DNA of 45,609 nt from Sphingomonadales bacterium (lineage in GTDB: Bacteria > Bacteroidota > Bacteroidia > Flavobacteriales_D > Crocinitomicaceae), in contig VHBC01000017.1 of assembly GCA_016872115.1 (NCBI GenBank), positions 1 to 45,609 of the forward strand, read 5' to 3'. The notes beneath the pieces were generated by a model. The model did not search any database, had not been told where the DNA came from, and saw only the letters and a list, made by a program, of their open reading frames with translations. Both the position numbers and the translations under genes were made by a program. Below, piece after piece: positions 33,158 through 42,193 of this stretch. How positions within the stretch are numbered: the first letter of the stretch is position 1; every line of letters begins with the position of its first letter.

Positions 33158-34168
33158 ATGATTCAAACTGACATTATCATCATAGGTTCCGGCCCAGTTG
33201 GCATATTTACTGTATTTGAAGCGGGCTTGCTCAAGTTGCGCTGTCACCTCATTGACTCCTTGCCACAACCCGGTGGTCAATGCTCAGAAATTTACCCGAA
33301 AAAGCCCATTTACGATATCCCTGGTTTTCCGTCTATTTTGGCAGGAGAACTCATCGATAAACTCATGGAGCAAGCCTCGCCGTTTAAACCAGGTTTTACT
33401 TTAGGCGAAGCCGCCATGACAATCGATAAAGACGCAGATGGCCAATTTATTGTAACAACGGTGAAAGGAACAGCGCACAAAGCGCCAATCGTCATGATTG
33501 CCGGTGGTCTTGGCGTATTTGAACCAAGAAAGCCACCTATTTCTAACATCACTGATTTTGAAGATAAGGGAGTAGAATACATCATACGCAACCCAGAAAT
33601 GTACCAAGATAAAGTTTGTGTCATTGCAGGGGGTGGCGATTCCGCACTGGATTGGTCCATCTATCTCGCTGAAAGAAAAATTGCCAAACGCGTAGTGTTG
33701 GTGCATCGCAGCAGCTCCTTTAGAGGGCATCTCGACTCCGTACAGCGCGTCATTGATATGGCCGAAAGCGGTGAAATTGATCTGGTAACAGAAGCTGAAG
33801 TAACTGGCTTGGCTGGCGTAGATCACTTGGAACAAGTTATCATTACCCATCAAAAAGATGGCGAACGCGCCATTGCAGCCGATCACTTCATTCCATTATT
33901 CGGACTCAAGCCGAGTCTTGGACCAATTGCCGACTGGGGGCTTGAAATAGAGAAAAGCGCAATTAAAGTCAATACCTTGGACTATTCTACAAACATACCC
34001 GGTATCTATGCAATTGGGGACGTCAACAGCTATGAAAACAAACTCAAATTGATTTTATGTGGTTTCCATGAAGGTACACTTGCCGTCCAATCCGCTTTTG
34101 CCCGTATTCACCCAGAAAAGAAAAACGTATTAAAATATACTACTGTTAACGGCGTTAATGGTTTTTAG
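33158..34168 (+). CDS. Thioredoxin-reductase-like ferredoxin-NADP reductase
   Basis: The product (336 aa) is an FAD- and NADPH-binding enzyme. The FAD loop is IIIGSGPVGIFTVFEAG, followed by PQPGGQCSEIYPKK and YDIPGFP. The NADPH loop is VIAGGGDSALDW, and the C-terminal IYAIGDVNSYENKLKLIL binds FAD. The redox CxxC of thioredoxin reductase is missing, which places it with the YumC-type ferredoxin-NADP reductases. It likely passes electrons between NADPH and a ferredoxin or flavodoxin. It lies 9 nt after the aldo/keto reductase and 4 nt before the kinase. Confidence 0.9.
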   Translation: MIQTDIIIIGSGPVGIFTVFEAGLLKLRCHLIDSLPQPGGQCSEIYPKKPIYDIPGFPSILAGELIDKLMEQASPFKPGFTLGEAAMTIDKDADGQFIVTTVKGTAHKAPIVMIAGGLGVFEPRKPPISNITDFEDKGVEYIIRNPEMYQDKVCVIAGGGDSALDWSIYLAERKIAKRVVLVHRSSSFRGHLDSVQRVIDMAESGEIDLVTEAEVTGLAGVDHLEQVIITHQKDGERAIAADHFIPLFGLKPSLGPIADWGLEIEKSAIKVNTLDYSTNIPGIYAIGDVNSYENKLKLILCGFHEGTLAVQSAFARIHPEKKNVLKYTTVNGVNGF

Positions 34169-34172
34169 TTAA

Positions 34173-35510
34173 ATGAAAAACAAGACGGTCAATGCGGTCG
34201 CCATTCTTGGCATCTTTTCAATACTTAGCATTCTGATAGTTCAGTTTGTCTGGATTCACAACACCCGTCAGTTACAACAAGAATATATTGATATTCAGCA
34301 AAGAGAAGATAGCCTGAACCTGCGCGAGTTTGCCCAGCAAGCTAGAGCAGGTTTGCGCAATGTACTTATCTCTATCAATCAAATTGAGGACCCTAGTGCT
34401 GTTTATGGCGCCATCAAACAAATTAGCTACCAACACTACACCGTTGATGTCAGCGACGAAATTCAGCCCTTTTATTTAGAGACGCTACTCAAAAAAGAAT
34501 TTTATCTGCAGGACATCCAGCAAGATTTCTTGTTTGGTATCTACGATTGTTTTACGGACTCTATTGCCTTATCAGGACTTTATACCTTTGACCGCGATTC
34601 CATTTATGCCAAAAAAGCGCAATCTATCAAAGGTATCACGCCCGAAAGCCTGAACCTGACCAAAGATGGCCATTATTTTACGGTCTATTTTCCGAATCTT
34701 AAATTAGATCAAATTCAGGCTGCATCGAGTTTTTCACCACTCATTTACCTTATTATCGTGCTGGTCTTTGTCGTGGTCTTTTTTGCATTTAGTTTGGGGA
34801 TTATCATTCGTCAAAAACGTTTATCAGAAGTCAAAAACGACTTCATTAACAACATGACCCATGAGCTCAAAACGCCAATTTCAACGATAAGCTTGTCGAG
34901 TGAATTGTTATTGCGACTCGAAGACAACGCAGAACCTGATCGGATGCGCAAATATGCAAGCATCATTTACAAAGAAAATAAGCGCCTCGAAAAACAAGTT
35001 GAGCGCGTACTCAATATTACCAAATTAGACAAAGACAAAGTCATTTTAAATAAAGAAAATGTTTTGCTGGATGTCATATTAGACGATGTCAAAGAAAATT
35101 TTGAATTCAACCAAGCAACCGGCGGCGGACAGCTCACCATCCACAAAGAAACACAAACTACCCAAGTTTTTGCAGACCCTGTTCACCTCACCAACGTGCT
35201 TTTCAATTTAGTAGATAATGCGGTGAAGTATTGTAAGAATGCACCGCAAATTGACATAATGTTAAAAGCGGAAAAAGACGGTTTCCGAATCGATATTCAA
35301 GACAACGGCATTGGCATCAAAAAAGAAGACCTACGACTCATCTTTGATAAATTTTATCGCGTACCTACTGGCAATGTACACGATGTCAAAGGTTTCGGGT
35401 TGGGCTTGTATTATGTCAAACTCATCATAGAAGCGCATCATGGTAAAATCGATGCCAGAAGCGCACCTGAAAAAGGCACTACCTTTAGTCTTTGGCTACC
35501 TGCGCGGTAG
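34173..35510 (+). CDS. Membrane sensor histidine kinase (orphan)
   Basis: The product (445 aa) has two membrane helices (about 7-27 and 189-212) around a periplasmic sensor of about 160 residues with no known domain. The cytosolic part has the H-box NNMTHELKTP with His230, the N-box FNLVDNAVKYCKN, G1 DIQDNGIGI and G2 GFGLGLYYVKLI. No response regulator is adjacent. The Bacteroidota-style short linker lacks a HAMP motif. It is last in the plus-strand run and its 3' end overlaps the small exported protein on the other strand by 15 bp. Confidence 0.93.
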   Translation: MKNKTVNAVAILGIFSILSILIVQFVWIHNTRQLQQEYIDIQQREDSLNLREFAQQARAGLRNVLISINQIEDPSAVYGAIKQISYQHYTVDVSDEIQPFYLETLLKKEFYLQDIQQDFLFGIYDCFTDSIALSGLYTFDRDSIYAKKAQSIKGITPESLNLTKDGHYFTVYFPNLKLDQIQAASSFSPLIYLIIVLVFVVVFFAFSLGIIIRQKRLSEVKNDFINNMTHELKTPISTISLSSELLLRLEDNAEPDRMRKYASIIYKENKRLEKQVERVLNITKLDKDKVILNKENVLLDVILDDVKENFEFNQATGGGQLTIHKETQTTQVFADPVHLTNVLFNLVDNAVKYCKNAPQIDIMLKAEKDGFRIDIQDNGIGIKKEDLRLIFDKFYRVPTGNVHDVKGFGLGLYYVKLIIEAHHGKIDARSAPEKGTTFSLWLPAR

Positions 35511-35894
35511 TTTACCCTTTCGAACCAATATAGCATCGGGCTGAGGATACAAACCCTTTCGAACAATTGTTTTTGTTTTTGGCGCTAATACCAAGTTTTC
35601 CTCTATTCCGGAATTGTCACGAGGGGCCGTAATAATGAATTGCTTGTCCTTGTTTTCAATGGTAAATACTGAAGCATAACGATAAGCGCCAATTTCTATG
35701 AAAAGGGAATCTCGATCCAAAAAGGCCGTTATTTTGCTCGCCGATACCAGCACGGTATCTTGTCCAATTTTTATTTCATATGGAGGAATTGAACCTTGAT
35801 AAACGCCTCGGTATTTTCGTTTGATTGCCTGTGCATTTAGTTGTGTAAAACTTGTGATAAAAAGCAAGATAAAGAGGGCTTTAGTGCGCTTCAT
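35496..35894 (-). CDS. Small exported protein of unknown function
   Basis: The product (132 aa) starts at 35894 with a clear signal peptide (MKRTKALFILLFITSFTQ, cleavage after LNAQ). A longer open frame reaches into thyA but encodes nothing conserved. The mature part (about 110 aa) is beta-patterned (YRGVYQGSIPPYEIKIG, FLDRDSLFIEIGAYRYASVF) and basic at the C-terminus. I recognise no domain. It is convergent with the histidine kinase (15-bp overlap) and divergent from thyA. Confidence 0.75.
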   Translation of the reverse strand: MKRTKALFILLFITSFTQLNAQAIKRKYRGVYQGSIPPYEIKIGQDTVLVSASKITAFLDRDSLFIEIGAYRYASVFTIENKDKQFIITAPRDNSGIEENLVLAPKTKTIVRKGLYPQPDAILVRKGKLPRR

Positions 35895-35940
35895 GAGGCT
35901 AAAATAATTACTATTTTCGTACTCACGCAAGTTTTTGTCC

Positions 35941-36735
35941 ATGAAACAATACCACGACCTCCTTTCGCACATTTTAGAACACGGCGTGCACAAAGAAGAC
36001 CGAACCGGAACCGGAACCATTTCTGTTTTTGGTTACCAAATGCGTTTTGATCTTTCGCAAGGATTTCCATGTATTACGACCAAAAAACTGCACTTGCGTT
36101 CCATCATTCACGAGCTTCTTTGGTTTATTAAAGGTGAGACAAATATCGCCTACCTCAAAGAAAACGGTGTAAGCATCTGGGACGAATGGGCCGATGCCAA
36201 CGGTGAGCTTGGTCCAGTATATGGGTCTCAATGGCGAAGTTGGCCAGCTCCGGACGGTCGGCAAATAGATCAAATTACGCAAGTCATTGACCAAATTAAA
36301 AATAACCCAGACTCACGGCGCATGATTGTTTCGGCTTGGAATGTCGGTCTTATCGATCAGATGGCTTTGCCACCGTGCCACGCTTTCTTTCAGTTTTACG
36401 TGGCCAATGGCAAACTCAGTTGTCAATTGTATCAGCGCAGTGCAGACACCTTTCTTGGCGTTCCTTTTAACATTGCCTCTTATGCCTTACTCACCATGAT
36501 GCTCGCACAAGTTTGCGGCCTTCAGCCTGGTGAATTCGTCCATACGCTCGGCGATGCGCACTTGTACAGTAACCATATCGAACAAGCACAATTGCAGCTC
36601 ACAAGAGAATTTAGGCCGCTCCCAACCATGAAAATCAATCCTGAAGTAAAAAGCCTTTTCGATTTTACTTATGAAGACTTCGAATTGCTCAACTACGATC
36701 CGCATCCGCACATAAAAGCTCCTGTTGCAGTATGA
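35941..36735 (+). CDS. thyA: Thymidylate synthase
   Basis: The enzyme makes dTMP from dUMP with methylene-tetrahydrofolate. The ATG at 35941 gives 264 aa, identical in length to E. coli ThyA, with the catalytic Cys at the same number (Cys146 in [11 protein letters not shown]). Other motifs are [49 protein letters not shown] and [12 protein letters not shown]. The stop overlaps the start of dfrA by 4 bp (ATGA), coupling the two enzymes that share the folate cycle. A weak -7 box (TATTTTCG) lies upstream. Confidence 0.97.
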   Translation: MKQYHDLLSHILEHGVHKEDRTGTGTISVFGYQMRFDLSQGFPCITTKKLHLRSIIHELLWFIKGETNIAYLKENGVSIWDEWADANGELGPVYGSQWRSWPAPDGRQIDQITQVIDQIKNNPDSRRMIVSAWNVGLIDQMALPPCHAFFQFYVANGKLSCQLYQRSADTFLGVPFNIASYALLTMMLAQVCGLQPGEFVHTLGDAHLYSNHIEQAQLQLTREFRPLPTMKINPEVKSLFDFTYEDFELLNYDPHPHIKAPVAV

Positions 36736-37247
36736 TTACTGCGCTTTCACTTATAGTAGCGGTAGATGCCGCAAATGGTATTGGTAAAAACAATGGCCTC
36801 ATGTGGAACCTGCCTGCTGACATGCAATTTTTTAAAGAAACAACAAAAGGGCACGTCGTCATTATGGGCCGAAAAAATTACGACTCTATTCCTGAAAAAT
36901 ACCGGCCACTAGCGGGTAGAACCAATGTCATTTTAAGCCGAAATACCGTTTTTGAAGCGCCGGGTTGTTTGGTGTTTTCATCCATTGAAGACTGCTTGGC
37001 AAACTTAAGCTTGGCGGCTGGTCAACAAGCTTTTATTATTGGCGGTGCACAAATCTATGAATTGGCTTTAAACACAGGCCTAGTGGAGAACATGTTCATT
37101 ACACACATCGATAAAACCTACGGTGCCGATACTTTCTTTCCAGACTTCAATCAAAACAAGTACGAGAAAACAATTTTGTTCGAGCAGTCTATCAACGAAA
37201 AACACGAAGCGTCGTTTAAAGTCTACCAATACACCAAAAAGCACTAA
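36732..37247 (+). CDS. dfrA: Dihydrofolate reductase
   Basis: The enzyme regenerates tetrahydrofolate from the dihydrofolate produced by ThyA. It has 171 aa. The substrate loop is [20 protein letters not shown] with the acidic Asp in LPADM, followed by [21 protein letters not shown] and the cofactor Gly-Gly in [10 protein letters not shown]. It is coupled to thyA and ends convergently with rsmE (4-bp overlap). Confidence 0.96.
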   Translation: MITALSLIVAVDAANGIGKNNGLMWNLPADMQFFKETTKGHVVIMGRKNYDSIPEKYRPLAGRTNVILSRNTVFEAPGCLVFSSIEDCLANLSLAAGQQAFIIGGAQIYELALNTGLVENMFITHIDKTYGADTFFPDFNQNKYEKTILFEQSINEKHEASFKVYQYTKKH

Positions 37248-37921
37248 GGTAGCAAGGCTGTTGTGGCAAGCAACGCTGCGGTTTCTGTTCTTAGTCTAAA
37301 TGCACTCATATCCACCGCTTGGTATCCGGAAACCCTCGCCAACTCGATTTCGTTTTTTGAAAAATCTCCTTCTGGCCCGATTAAAAAAGGAAGACCAGCC
37401 TTGATTTCTTTGAGTCCTATTTTTGGACTCTCTTCGCAATGCCCAATATATCCTTCCGGATACAAGCCAATAAAGTCCTCAAATTGCTGTAAGCCTTCTA
37501 TTTGTGGCAAATAAAATCGTTTGGATTGCTTCATGGCAGCTACCGCAATTTTCTCTAGCCGTTCCATATTTACTTGCTTGCGTTCGCTACGATCACAATT
37601 TAAAAATGTAAGTTTCGATAATCCTAATTCAGTGGCTTTTTCGAGATACCATTCAATGCGATCCATATTCTTGGTGGGGGCCATAGCAATATGCAGCACG
37701 GGTGTTGGTTTGTGTATATGACGAGAATGTATTTGAACAATTGCTCTTTTTGGATGTGCATCTTCAAGCACAGCAAAGGCTTGTAGCCCCTGACCATTGA
37801 TCAATTCGATGACCGCACCAACTTGCATGCGCAGTACCTTGATACAGTGTTTGGATTCCTCCTCACTGAGTTGGTAATGCGTAGCGTCGTGTTGGAGTAA
37901 AGGGGCGTAAAAAAGACTCAT
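37244..37921 (-). CDS. rsmE: 16S rRNA (uracil-1498-N3)-methyltransferase
   Basis: This SPOUT-family enzyme modifies U1498 of 16S rRNA. It has 225 aa, slightly shorter than E. coli RsmE (243). The N-terminal PUA-like part holds EESKHCIKVLRMQVG; the knot region has FLNCDRSERK, AAMKQSKRFYLPQI, FLIGPEGDFSKNEIE and FRLRTETAALLA. Its start overlaps the stop of holA by 4 bp, so it is translated with it. Confidence 0.94.
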   Translation of the reverse strand: MSLFYAPLLQHDATHYQLSEEESKHCIKVLRMQVGAVIELINGQGLQAFAVLEDAHPKRAIVQIHSRHIHKPTPVLHIAMAPTKNMDRIEWYLEKATELGLSKLTFLNCDRSERKQVNMERLEKIAVAAMKQSKRFYLPQIEGLQQFEDFIGLYPEGYIGHCEESPKIGLKEIKAGLPFLIGPEGDFSKNEIELARVSGYQAVDMSAFRLRTETAALLATTALLP

Positions 37922-38919
37922 GCAAACAAAATTTGAAAAACTAATTCTTTCAATAATTCGGCGCTGCTCATTTGACTATTGCCCATTCCTTTTGCCTTTA
38001 GGTCGTATTCGTGCAATAAAGCAATTACGGCAGCAATTTTCTTCGGATCATAGTGCTGGCGACTAGCCAGTAATTCACCTGCAACAAAAGGATGCACGCC
38101 GAGACTACTGGCAATGCCCTCTCTTGACTTATTTGGGGTAAAGTGAATACGCATTAGTTGTGAGAACAATTTGAAAAATGCAGGAATAATAACCACTAGT
38201 TCTCCGGCTTTTGGATTGTACTCAAAGTATTGAACGATTTTGAAAACTTTATCGGCTTGTTTTTGCGCCACGGCATTGACCAATTCAAAAATGTTGTAGT
38301 CTTTGGAAATACCTATGTGTTGCTCAATATGCTGATCTGTAATGCTCGAATTGGGCCCTAATACGATGCGTAACTTTTCTACTTCATTGGTGATTCTACC
38401 TAAATCTGCGCCTAAGAATTCTGCTAAGAGCATAGTGGCTTTCCCATTAATTTGTAGACCTACTGAGCGCACGTATTTCGCTATCCAATCAGGTAATTGA
38501 TAATCCCGAATTTTATCCGATTTGTAAATGAGACCGTTTTTGGCAAAACTTTTTAGTATTTTTTTTCGGGCATCAAAGGATTTGTTTTTGTAACATACCA
38601 CAAAAATGGTGGTTGGTGTAGGCGCCTCAGCATAGGCTTCGAGTGCTTCTAGCTGTTTGAAATCTTGCGCCTCTTTAAGCAAAACTAAACGGCGCTCAGC
38701 CATCAAGGGATAGGACTTTAGCTCACTTTGCAAAGCGAGCAGATCAGTGTCTTTGCCATAGAGAATAGTCTGATTGAAATCTCTTTCATGATCGGCTAAC
38801 GCATTTTTTTGAATGCCCTCAGAGATCAAGTCAATGTAATATGATTCTTCACCATGTAAAAAATACAAAGGAGCGAATTTCTTGTCTTGTAGATCTTTAA
38901 TTATTAAGCTTGCGTCCAT
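37918..38919 (-). CDS. holA: DNA polymerase III delta subunit
   Basis: The delta subunit of the clamp loader opens the sliding clamp. The product is 333 aa from the ATG at 38919. A TTG at 38934 would add five residues, but the ATG is preferred. Family marks are YFLHGEESYYIDLI, FNQTILYGKD, SYPLMAERRLVLLKEAQ, FLGADLGRITNEVEKL and the C-terminal helical collar (AELLKELVF). It overlaps the end of pepT by 16 bp and the start of rsmE by 4 bp. Other clamp-loader genes are not here. Confidence 0.93.
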   Translation of the reverse strand: MDASLIIKDLQDKKFAPLYFLHGEESYYIDLISEGIQKNALADHERDFNQTILYGKDTDLLALQSELKSYPLMAERRLVLLKEAQDFKQLEALEAYAEAPTPTTIFVVCYKNKSFDARKKILKSFAKNGLIYKSDKIRDYQLPDWIAKYVRSVGLQINGKATMLLAEFLGADLGRITNEVEKLRIVLGPNSSITDQHIEQHIGISKDYNIFELVNAVAQKQADKVFKIVQYFEYNPKAGELVVIIPAFFKLFSQLMRIHFTPNKSREGIASSLGVHPFVAGELLASRQHYDPKKIAAVIALLHEYDLKAKGMGNSQMSSAELLKELVFQILFA

Positions 38920-40157
38920 GGGTGCGTTTGCCAAATTTGTACGAGTTCTACGAGTGTATCTATGGCTTTCTCCATATCTTGAACGCTTACATACTCGAGT
39001 TTGGAATGGATTGCCATCTCACCAGTAAAAATATTTGGGCAAGGTAAACCCATAAATGAAAGCCTCGATCCATCGGTGCCACCACGGATGATGGCGCGCT
39101 TTGGAGTGAGGCCAGCTTTTTGCATGGCAAGTTCAGCGTAGTCAGCAACGAATGGCACATCTTTGAGAATTTCTTTCATGTTGCGGTACTGCTCTTGAAC
39201 TTGCAGTTCAAAACGGGCACCCGGATGAGCAGCAACAACCTGCTCAGCTATGGCGCGAAGTTTCTCCGGATAGCTTTGCATTAATGCGGTGTCGTGATCA
39301 CGGAGAATCAGTTGTACGCTTGCTTTTTCGAGCGCACCCGCAATGGAGGTTGGGTGCACAAATCCTTGGCGCTGCGCAGTGGTTTCTGGTGACCAACTGT
39401 CTTTAGGTAAAGAAGCCACAAATTCACTTGCCAATTTAATGGCATTGATCATTTTGCCTTTGGCATAGCCCGGATGTGCACTGACACCATGAAAGGTAAT
39501 TGTAGCTGCGTCGGCAGAAAAAGTTTCATCTTCGATGTCGCCGAGTGGGCCACCATCTAGTGTATAGCCGAAATCCGCTTTCAGTTTTTGCATGTCTAGT
39601 TGCTCCACGCCTCTTCCAACCTCTTCGTCAGGTGTAAATAAAATGCGAATGTTTCCGTGCGGTATTTCAGAATGCGCTTGTAAAAAAGCAGCCAATTCCA
39701 TTATAATTGCTACACCCGCTTTATCGTCGGCGCCTAAAAGTGTTAAGCCACTAGCGGTAATAAGGTCATCACCAATTTTTTCAAGTAAATAGGGGTGGTC
39801 ATTGGTACGCAGTACTTGTGAAGGGTCGTCAGGCAAGGTAATTGGTTGTCCGTTGTAATTGCGATGCAAAATAGGCTTGACATTTGTACCACTGCAATCA
39901 GGAGCGGTATCCATATGAGAACAAAAGCAAATGGTGGGCAAGGAGTGACTCACATTTGTTGGGATGGTCGCAAATACATAAGACCATTCATCGATTTCAA
40001 CATTTGATAGGCCCAAGTCGACTAATTCACTGTAGAGAAGTTGTGCGAGGTCGCGTTGTTTGGCAGAAGAAGGAAAGCTTATAGAGTTCGGGTCGGCGGT
40101 AGTATCTATTTGGACATAACGCATAAAGCGCTCTGCAACTTTATATTTCTCAGACAT
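38904..40157 (-). CDS. pepT: Peptidase T (aminotripeptidase)
   Basis: This M20 metallopeptidase removes N-terminal residues from tripeptides in the cytosol. It has 417 aa, about the E. coli length (408). The metal sites are CFCSHMDTAPD, LGADDKAGVAI, TPDEEVGRG and the Asp in YTLDGGPLGDIE; the dimer region has GVSAHPGYAKGKMINAI; the end has RGGTDGSRLSFMGLPCPN. It is first in a pepT-holA-rsmE unit with overlapping ends and has its own -7 box. Confidence 0.95.
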   Translation of the reverse strand: MSEKYKVAERFMRYVQIDTTADPNSISFPSSAKQRDLAQLLYSELVDLGLSNVEIDEWSYVFATIPTNVSHSLPTICFCSHMDTAPDCSGTNVKPILHRNYNGQPITLPDDPSQVLRTNDHPYLLEKIGDDLITASGLTLLGADDKAGVAIIMELAAFLQAHSEIPHGNIRILFTPDEEVGRGVEQLDMQKLKADFGYTLDGGPLGDIEDETFSADAATITFHGVSAHPGYAKGKMINAIKLASEFVASLPKDSWSPETTAQRQGFVHPTSIAGALEKASVQLILRDHDTALMQSYPEKLRAIAEQVVAAHPGARFELQVQEQYRNMKEILKDVPFVADYAELAMQKAGLTPKRAIIRGGTDGSRLSFMGLPCPNIFTGEMAIHSKLEYVSVQDMEKAIDTLVELVQIWQTHPWTQA

Positions 40158-40171
40158 GAAATTGTTTTAGT

Positions 40172-40179
40172 CAAAAATA
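40172..40179 (-). promoter_or_regulatory. -7 box of the pepT-holA-rsmE promoter
   Basis: The minus strand reads TATTTTTG, an exact TAnnTTTG match, 14 nt before the pepT ATG. The -33 region has only GTTC at the right distance. Confidence 0.5.
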
Positions 40180-40200
40180 CAAAGAAAAGCGAGATGGAAC

Positions 40201-41076
40201 TCACGGAATAAGGCTTCTTAATGCTTGTAATTCTGAAACCTTTTGCGCTGAACCTGCCTGCTGAAAGGCGTAAATTAAATTGGTGAGCATTCGCTTTAAA
40301 ATGGCCGAATTAGAGCAAGGTTCAAAATGGCTTCTATCTGGTTGCAAATGGATACCTTGTAAAAAGGCCTTGATTTCGTTGGCGTCGAGAATACTCCCTT
40401 TAGCAAACGCATTGATGTAAAATAATACACCATAATTGTCTTCTTTTTGTAAATGCATTGAACTATGCCGATCATCCATGTAGGCCAATATAAAATGATT
40501 GGGTAAATTGACACCGTAAATTGGCAAATCCAAGGATTGGGCAATGATGCTATAAAGCACACACAAACTTAATGGATTACCTTTTTTGCGTTCGATCACG
40601 TTATTTATGTATGAATGTGCCGGCGTGTGGTAGTTTTGGGTATCGCCCCGAAAACCATGCATCCCGAAGAAAATTCGATTAAAGATTTTAACCTGTTCAA
40701 ATGCGGTCTGATGGTCGTTCAGTTCAAGCCAGATATCTCTTCGAATGCTCTGAATCTGTGCAAAAACTTGTGTGTCATCTATACCTGGATATTGGTACTT
40801 AGCAATCACCATGGCGCCTTGTAAAAGATCTTTATCTGGAGATTGTAACCAAGCATTGAGCTGGAGTTTGACCGCTTCAAATTGGATATCATGGATTAGG
40901 TTTTCAATGCGATCTTGGAATAATAAGCCATAATAATCTTGTTCCCACGATTGTTCTAGAACTGGAACTACATCTGGTCCAAACTTCATGAGTTCATCAC
41001 GGACCTGCTGAAAAACCAGTTCATCAGGGTCATCTATGAGGCGGACCAGCGCTTGAATTGTAGCTTGAGTATCCAT
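40201..41076 (-). CDS. SirB1-like (transglutaminase-fold) protein
   Basis: The product is a 291-aa SirB1-family protein. The ATG at 41076 is used; a TTG three codons earlier is possible. An Armadillo/HEAT-like N-terminus (DDPDELVFQQVRDEL, KFGPDVVPVLE) is followed by a transglutaminase-like core (about 120-255) with NYHTPAHSYINNVI, RKKGNPLSLCVLYSIIAQ (Cys of the possible triad) and YGVNLPNHFILAYMDD (His). Proteins of this family are widespread but their function is unsettled. It stands alone between pepT and an RNA-rich gap, with an exact -7 box upstream. Confidence 0.82.
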   Translation of the reverse strand: MDTQATIQALVRLIDDPDELVFQQVRDELMKFGPDVVPVLEQSWEQDYYGLLFQDRIENLIHDIQFEAVKLQLNAWLQSPDKDLLQGAMVIAKYQYPGIDDTQVFAQIQSIRRDIWLELNDHQTAFEQVKIFNRIFFGMHGFRGDTQNYHTPAHSYINNVIERKKGNPLSLCVLYSIIAQSLDLPIYGVNLPNHFILAYMDDRHSSMHLQKEDNYGVLFYINAFAKGSILDANEIKAFLQGIHLQPDRSHFEPCSNSAILKRMLTNLIYAFQQAGSAQKVSELQALRSLIP

Positions 41077-41082
41077 GCTACA

Positions 41083-41090
41083 CAAAAATA
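41083..41090 (-). promoter_or_regulatory. -7 box of the SirB1-like gene
   Basis: The minus strand reads TATTTTTG, an exact TAnnTTTG match, 6 nt before the ATG at 41076. The leader would be extremely short or absent. No TTG is visible at the usual -33 distance. Confidence 0.5.
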
Positions 41091-41172
41091 GACGCTGTCA
41101 TTACACTGATACTGTGGGCGCAATAACTTTTTCAAGGGTCTGATGTTAATTCGTTGTAACCTTTTAAAACTA

Positions 41173-41204
41173 TTGACGTACACGGAAACTCCAAATTAAC
41201 TTTG
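41173..41204 (+). promoter_or_regulatory. Orphan promoter pointing into a terminator
   Basis: TTG (41173-41175), a 21-nt spacer and TAACTTTG (41197-41204) match the Bacteroidota promoter. No plus-strand gene follows: a strong terminator begins 16 nt after the -7 box. Any transcript would be about 30-35 nt. Confidence 0.5.
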
Positions 41205-41219
41205 CTACAGGTTGATTTT

Positions 41220-41246
41220 AAGAGGCTCTTCGGAGCCTCTTTTTAT
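41220..41246 (+). terminator. Rho-independent terminator with TTCG tetraloop
   Basis: A perfect 8-bp stem (AGAGGCTC 41221-41228, GAGCCTCT 41233-41240) closes the very stable C(TTCG)G loop and is followed by TTTTTA on the plus strand. On the minus strand it lies directly after the stop of the arginase-family gene (41243) but is followed there only by TTAAAAT, so it works best on the plus strand and may also slow minus-strand transcription. Confidence 0.85.
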
Positions 41247-42193
41247 TGTTGGGAACTGCAAAAATCTCGCACTAAATAACTAAGTGCTTTTCCTACAATC
41301 AAATCATCACAATCATCGAGCGGAGCCGCCTCTGTTAAATTTAAGTATGCAATTTTTGAGTTGAAGTGGCCCATTTTCAGCAATAAAGACCTCATTTGAT
41401 CGAGTGTCCAACCAGACGGACTAAATGCTGAGCTTGGCATCATGGCAATAGCATCCATATCGATTTCAATTCCAATTGGATTTTTTTGGTGCTGCATAAA
41501 TCCTAAAACATCGTCGTTGAGTTGATAGGGTCCTTGTAAATAATCCTCAAAAAAACGATGAATAATTCGGGGATCTAACAGTTGGTTTCGAATATAGTCG
41601 TTATTAAAAGCTTCGTGAAGACCAAATGCGCCGTATTGTGTCAATATATCTTCTTGAAGCGCAAATGAAAATGAGTTGCCGCTGTGTCGTTTGTCTGTCG
41701 TCCGGAGGTCTGCATGCGCGTCGATATTGACCACACTTAAAAATTGCTTTTTGGCGGCCCAGCGCATTAATGGCAATGCATTGTTGTGACCGCCTCCTAC
41801 AATAATAGGGATTTGATCCGGTTCTATGTACATTTCTAAAACATCAAAGAGCATCTTATCCAATTCCTCCACAAATGCGCAAGCCTCAGGTCTATCTAGT
41901 GGTTCCTTTAACTGTTTGATTTGACCTAAATATGCCAGGTTTTCAATAGCAGCACCCTTGTATGCTTGGGTATTGAAAAATACTTTTGAAAATGCAGTAA
42001 ATGCATTCTCGCTACCAACTCTGCCTAAATTGGCTTGAGGACCTGCATTTTCCGAAATGCCAATAAGTACAAATTTGGCTGTAGTCAAATCTTGACGACT
42101 CAAAAGATCACCAAGTCGGGTTTCTCCATTTCTGGTTTGGTACTGCAATTTGCGCTGCCTCGCATCAAATAGCTGAAATTCAAAAACACTCAT
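41243..42193 (-). CDS. Arginase/agmatinase/formimidoylglutamase-family hydrolase
   Basis: The product (316 aa) is a binuclear manganese ureohydrolase. Metal ligands are seen in IIVGGGHNNALP (His), NIDAHADLR (Asp-x-His-x-Asp) and GIEIDMDAI (Asp-x-Asp). The N-terminus (VLIGISENAGPQANLGRVG) is like formimidoylglutamases of Bacteroidota. No hut or arginine genes are nearby, so the substrate is not fixed. Its start overlaps the stop of the thioesterase by 4 bp. Confidence 0.87.
   Translation of the reverse strand: MSVFEFQLFDARQRKLQYQTRNGETRLGDLLSRQDLTTAKFVLIGISENAGPQANLGRVGSENAFTAFSKVFFNTQAYKGAAIENLAYLGQIKQLKEPLDRPEACAFVEELDKMLFDVLEMYIEPDQIPIIVGGGHNNALPLMRWAAKKQFLSVVNIDAHADLRTTDKRHSGNSFSFALQEDILTQYGAFGLHEAFNNDYIRNQLLDPRIIHRFFEDYLQGPYQLNDDVLGFMQHQKNPIGIEIDMDAIAMMPSSAFSPSGWTLDQMRSLLLKMGHFNSKIAYLNLTEAAPLDDCDDLIVGKALSYLVRDFCSSQQ

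Noticed and set aside
35895..36020. N-terminal extension of the small exported protein into thyA
   Set aside because: The extra residues are cysteine- and arginine-rich shadow sequence of thyA on the other strand, and the signal peptide begins at 35894.
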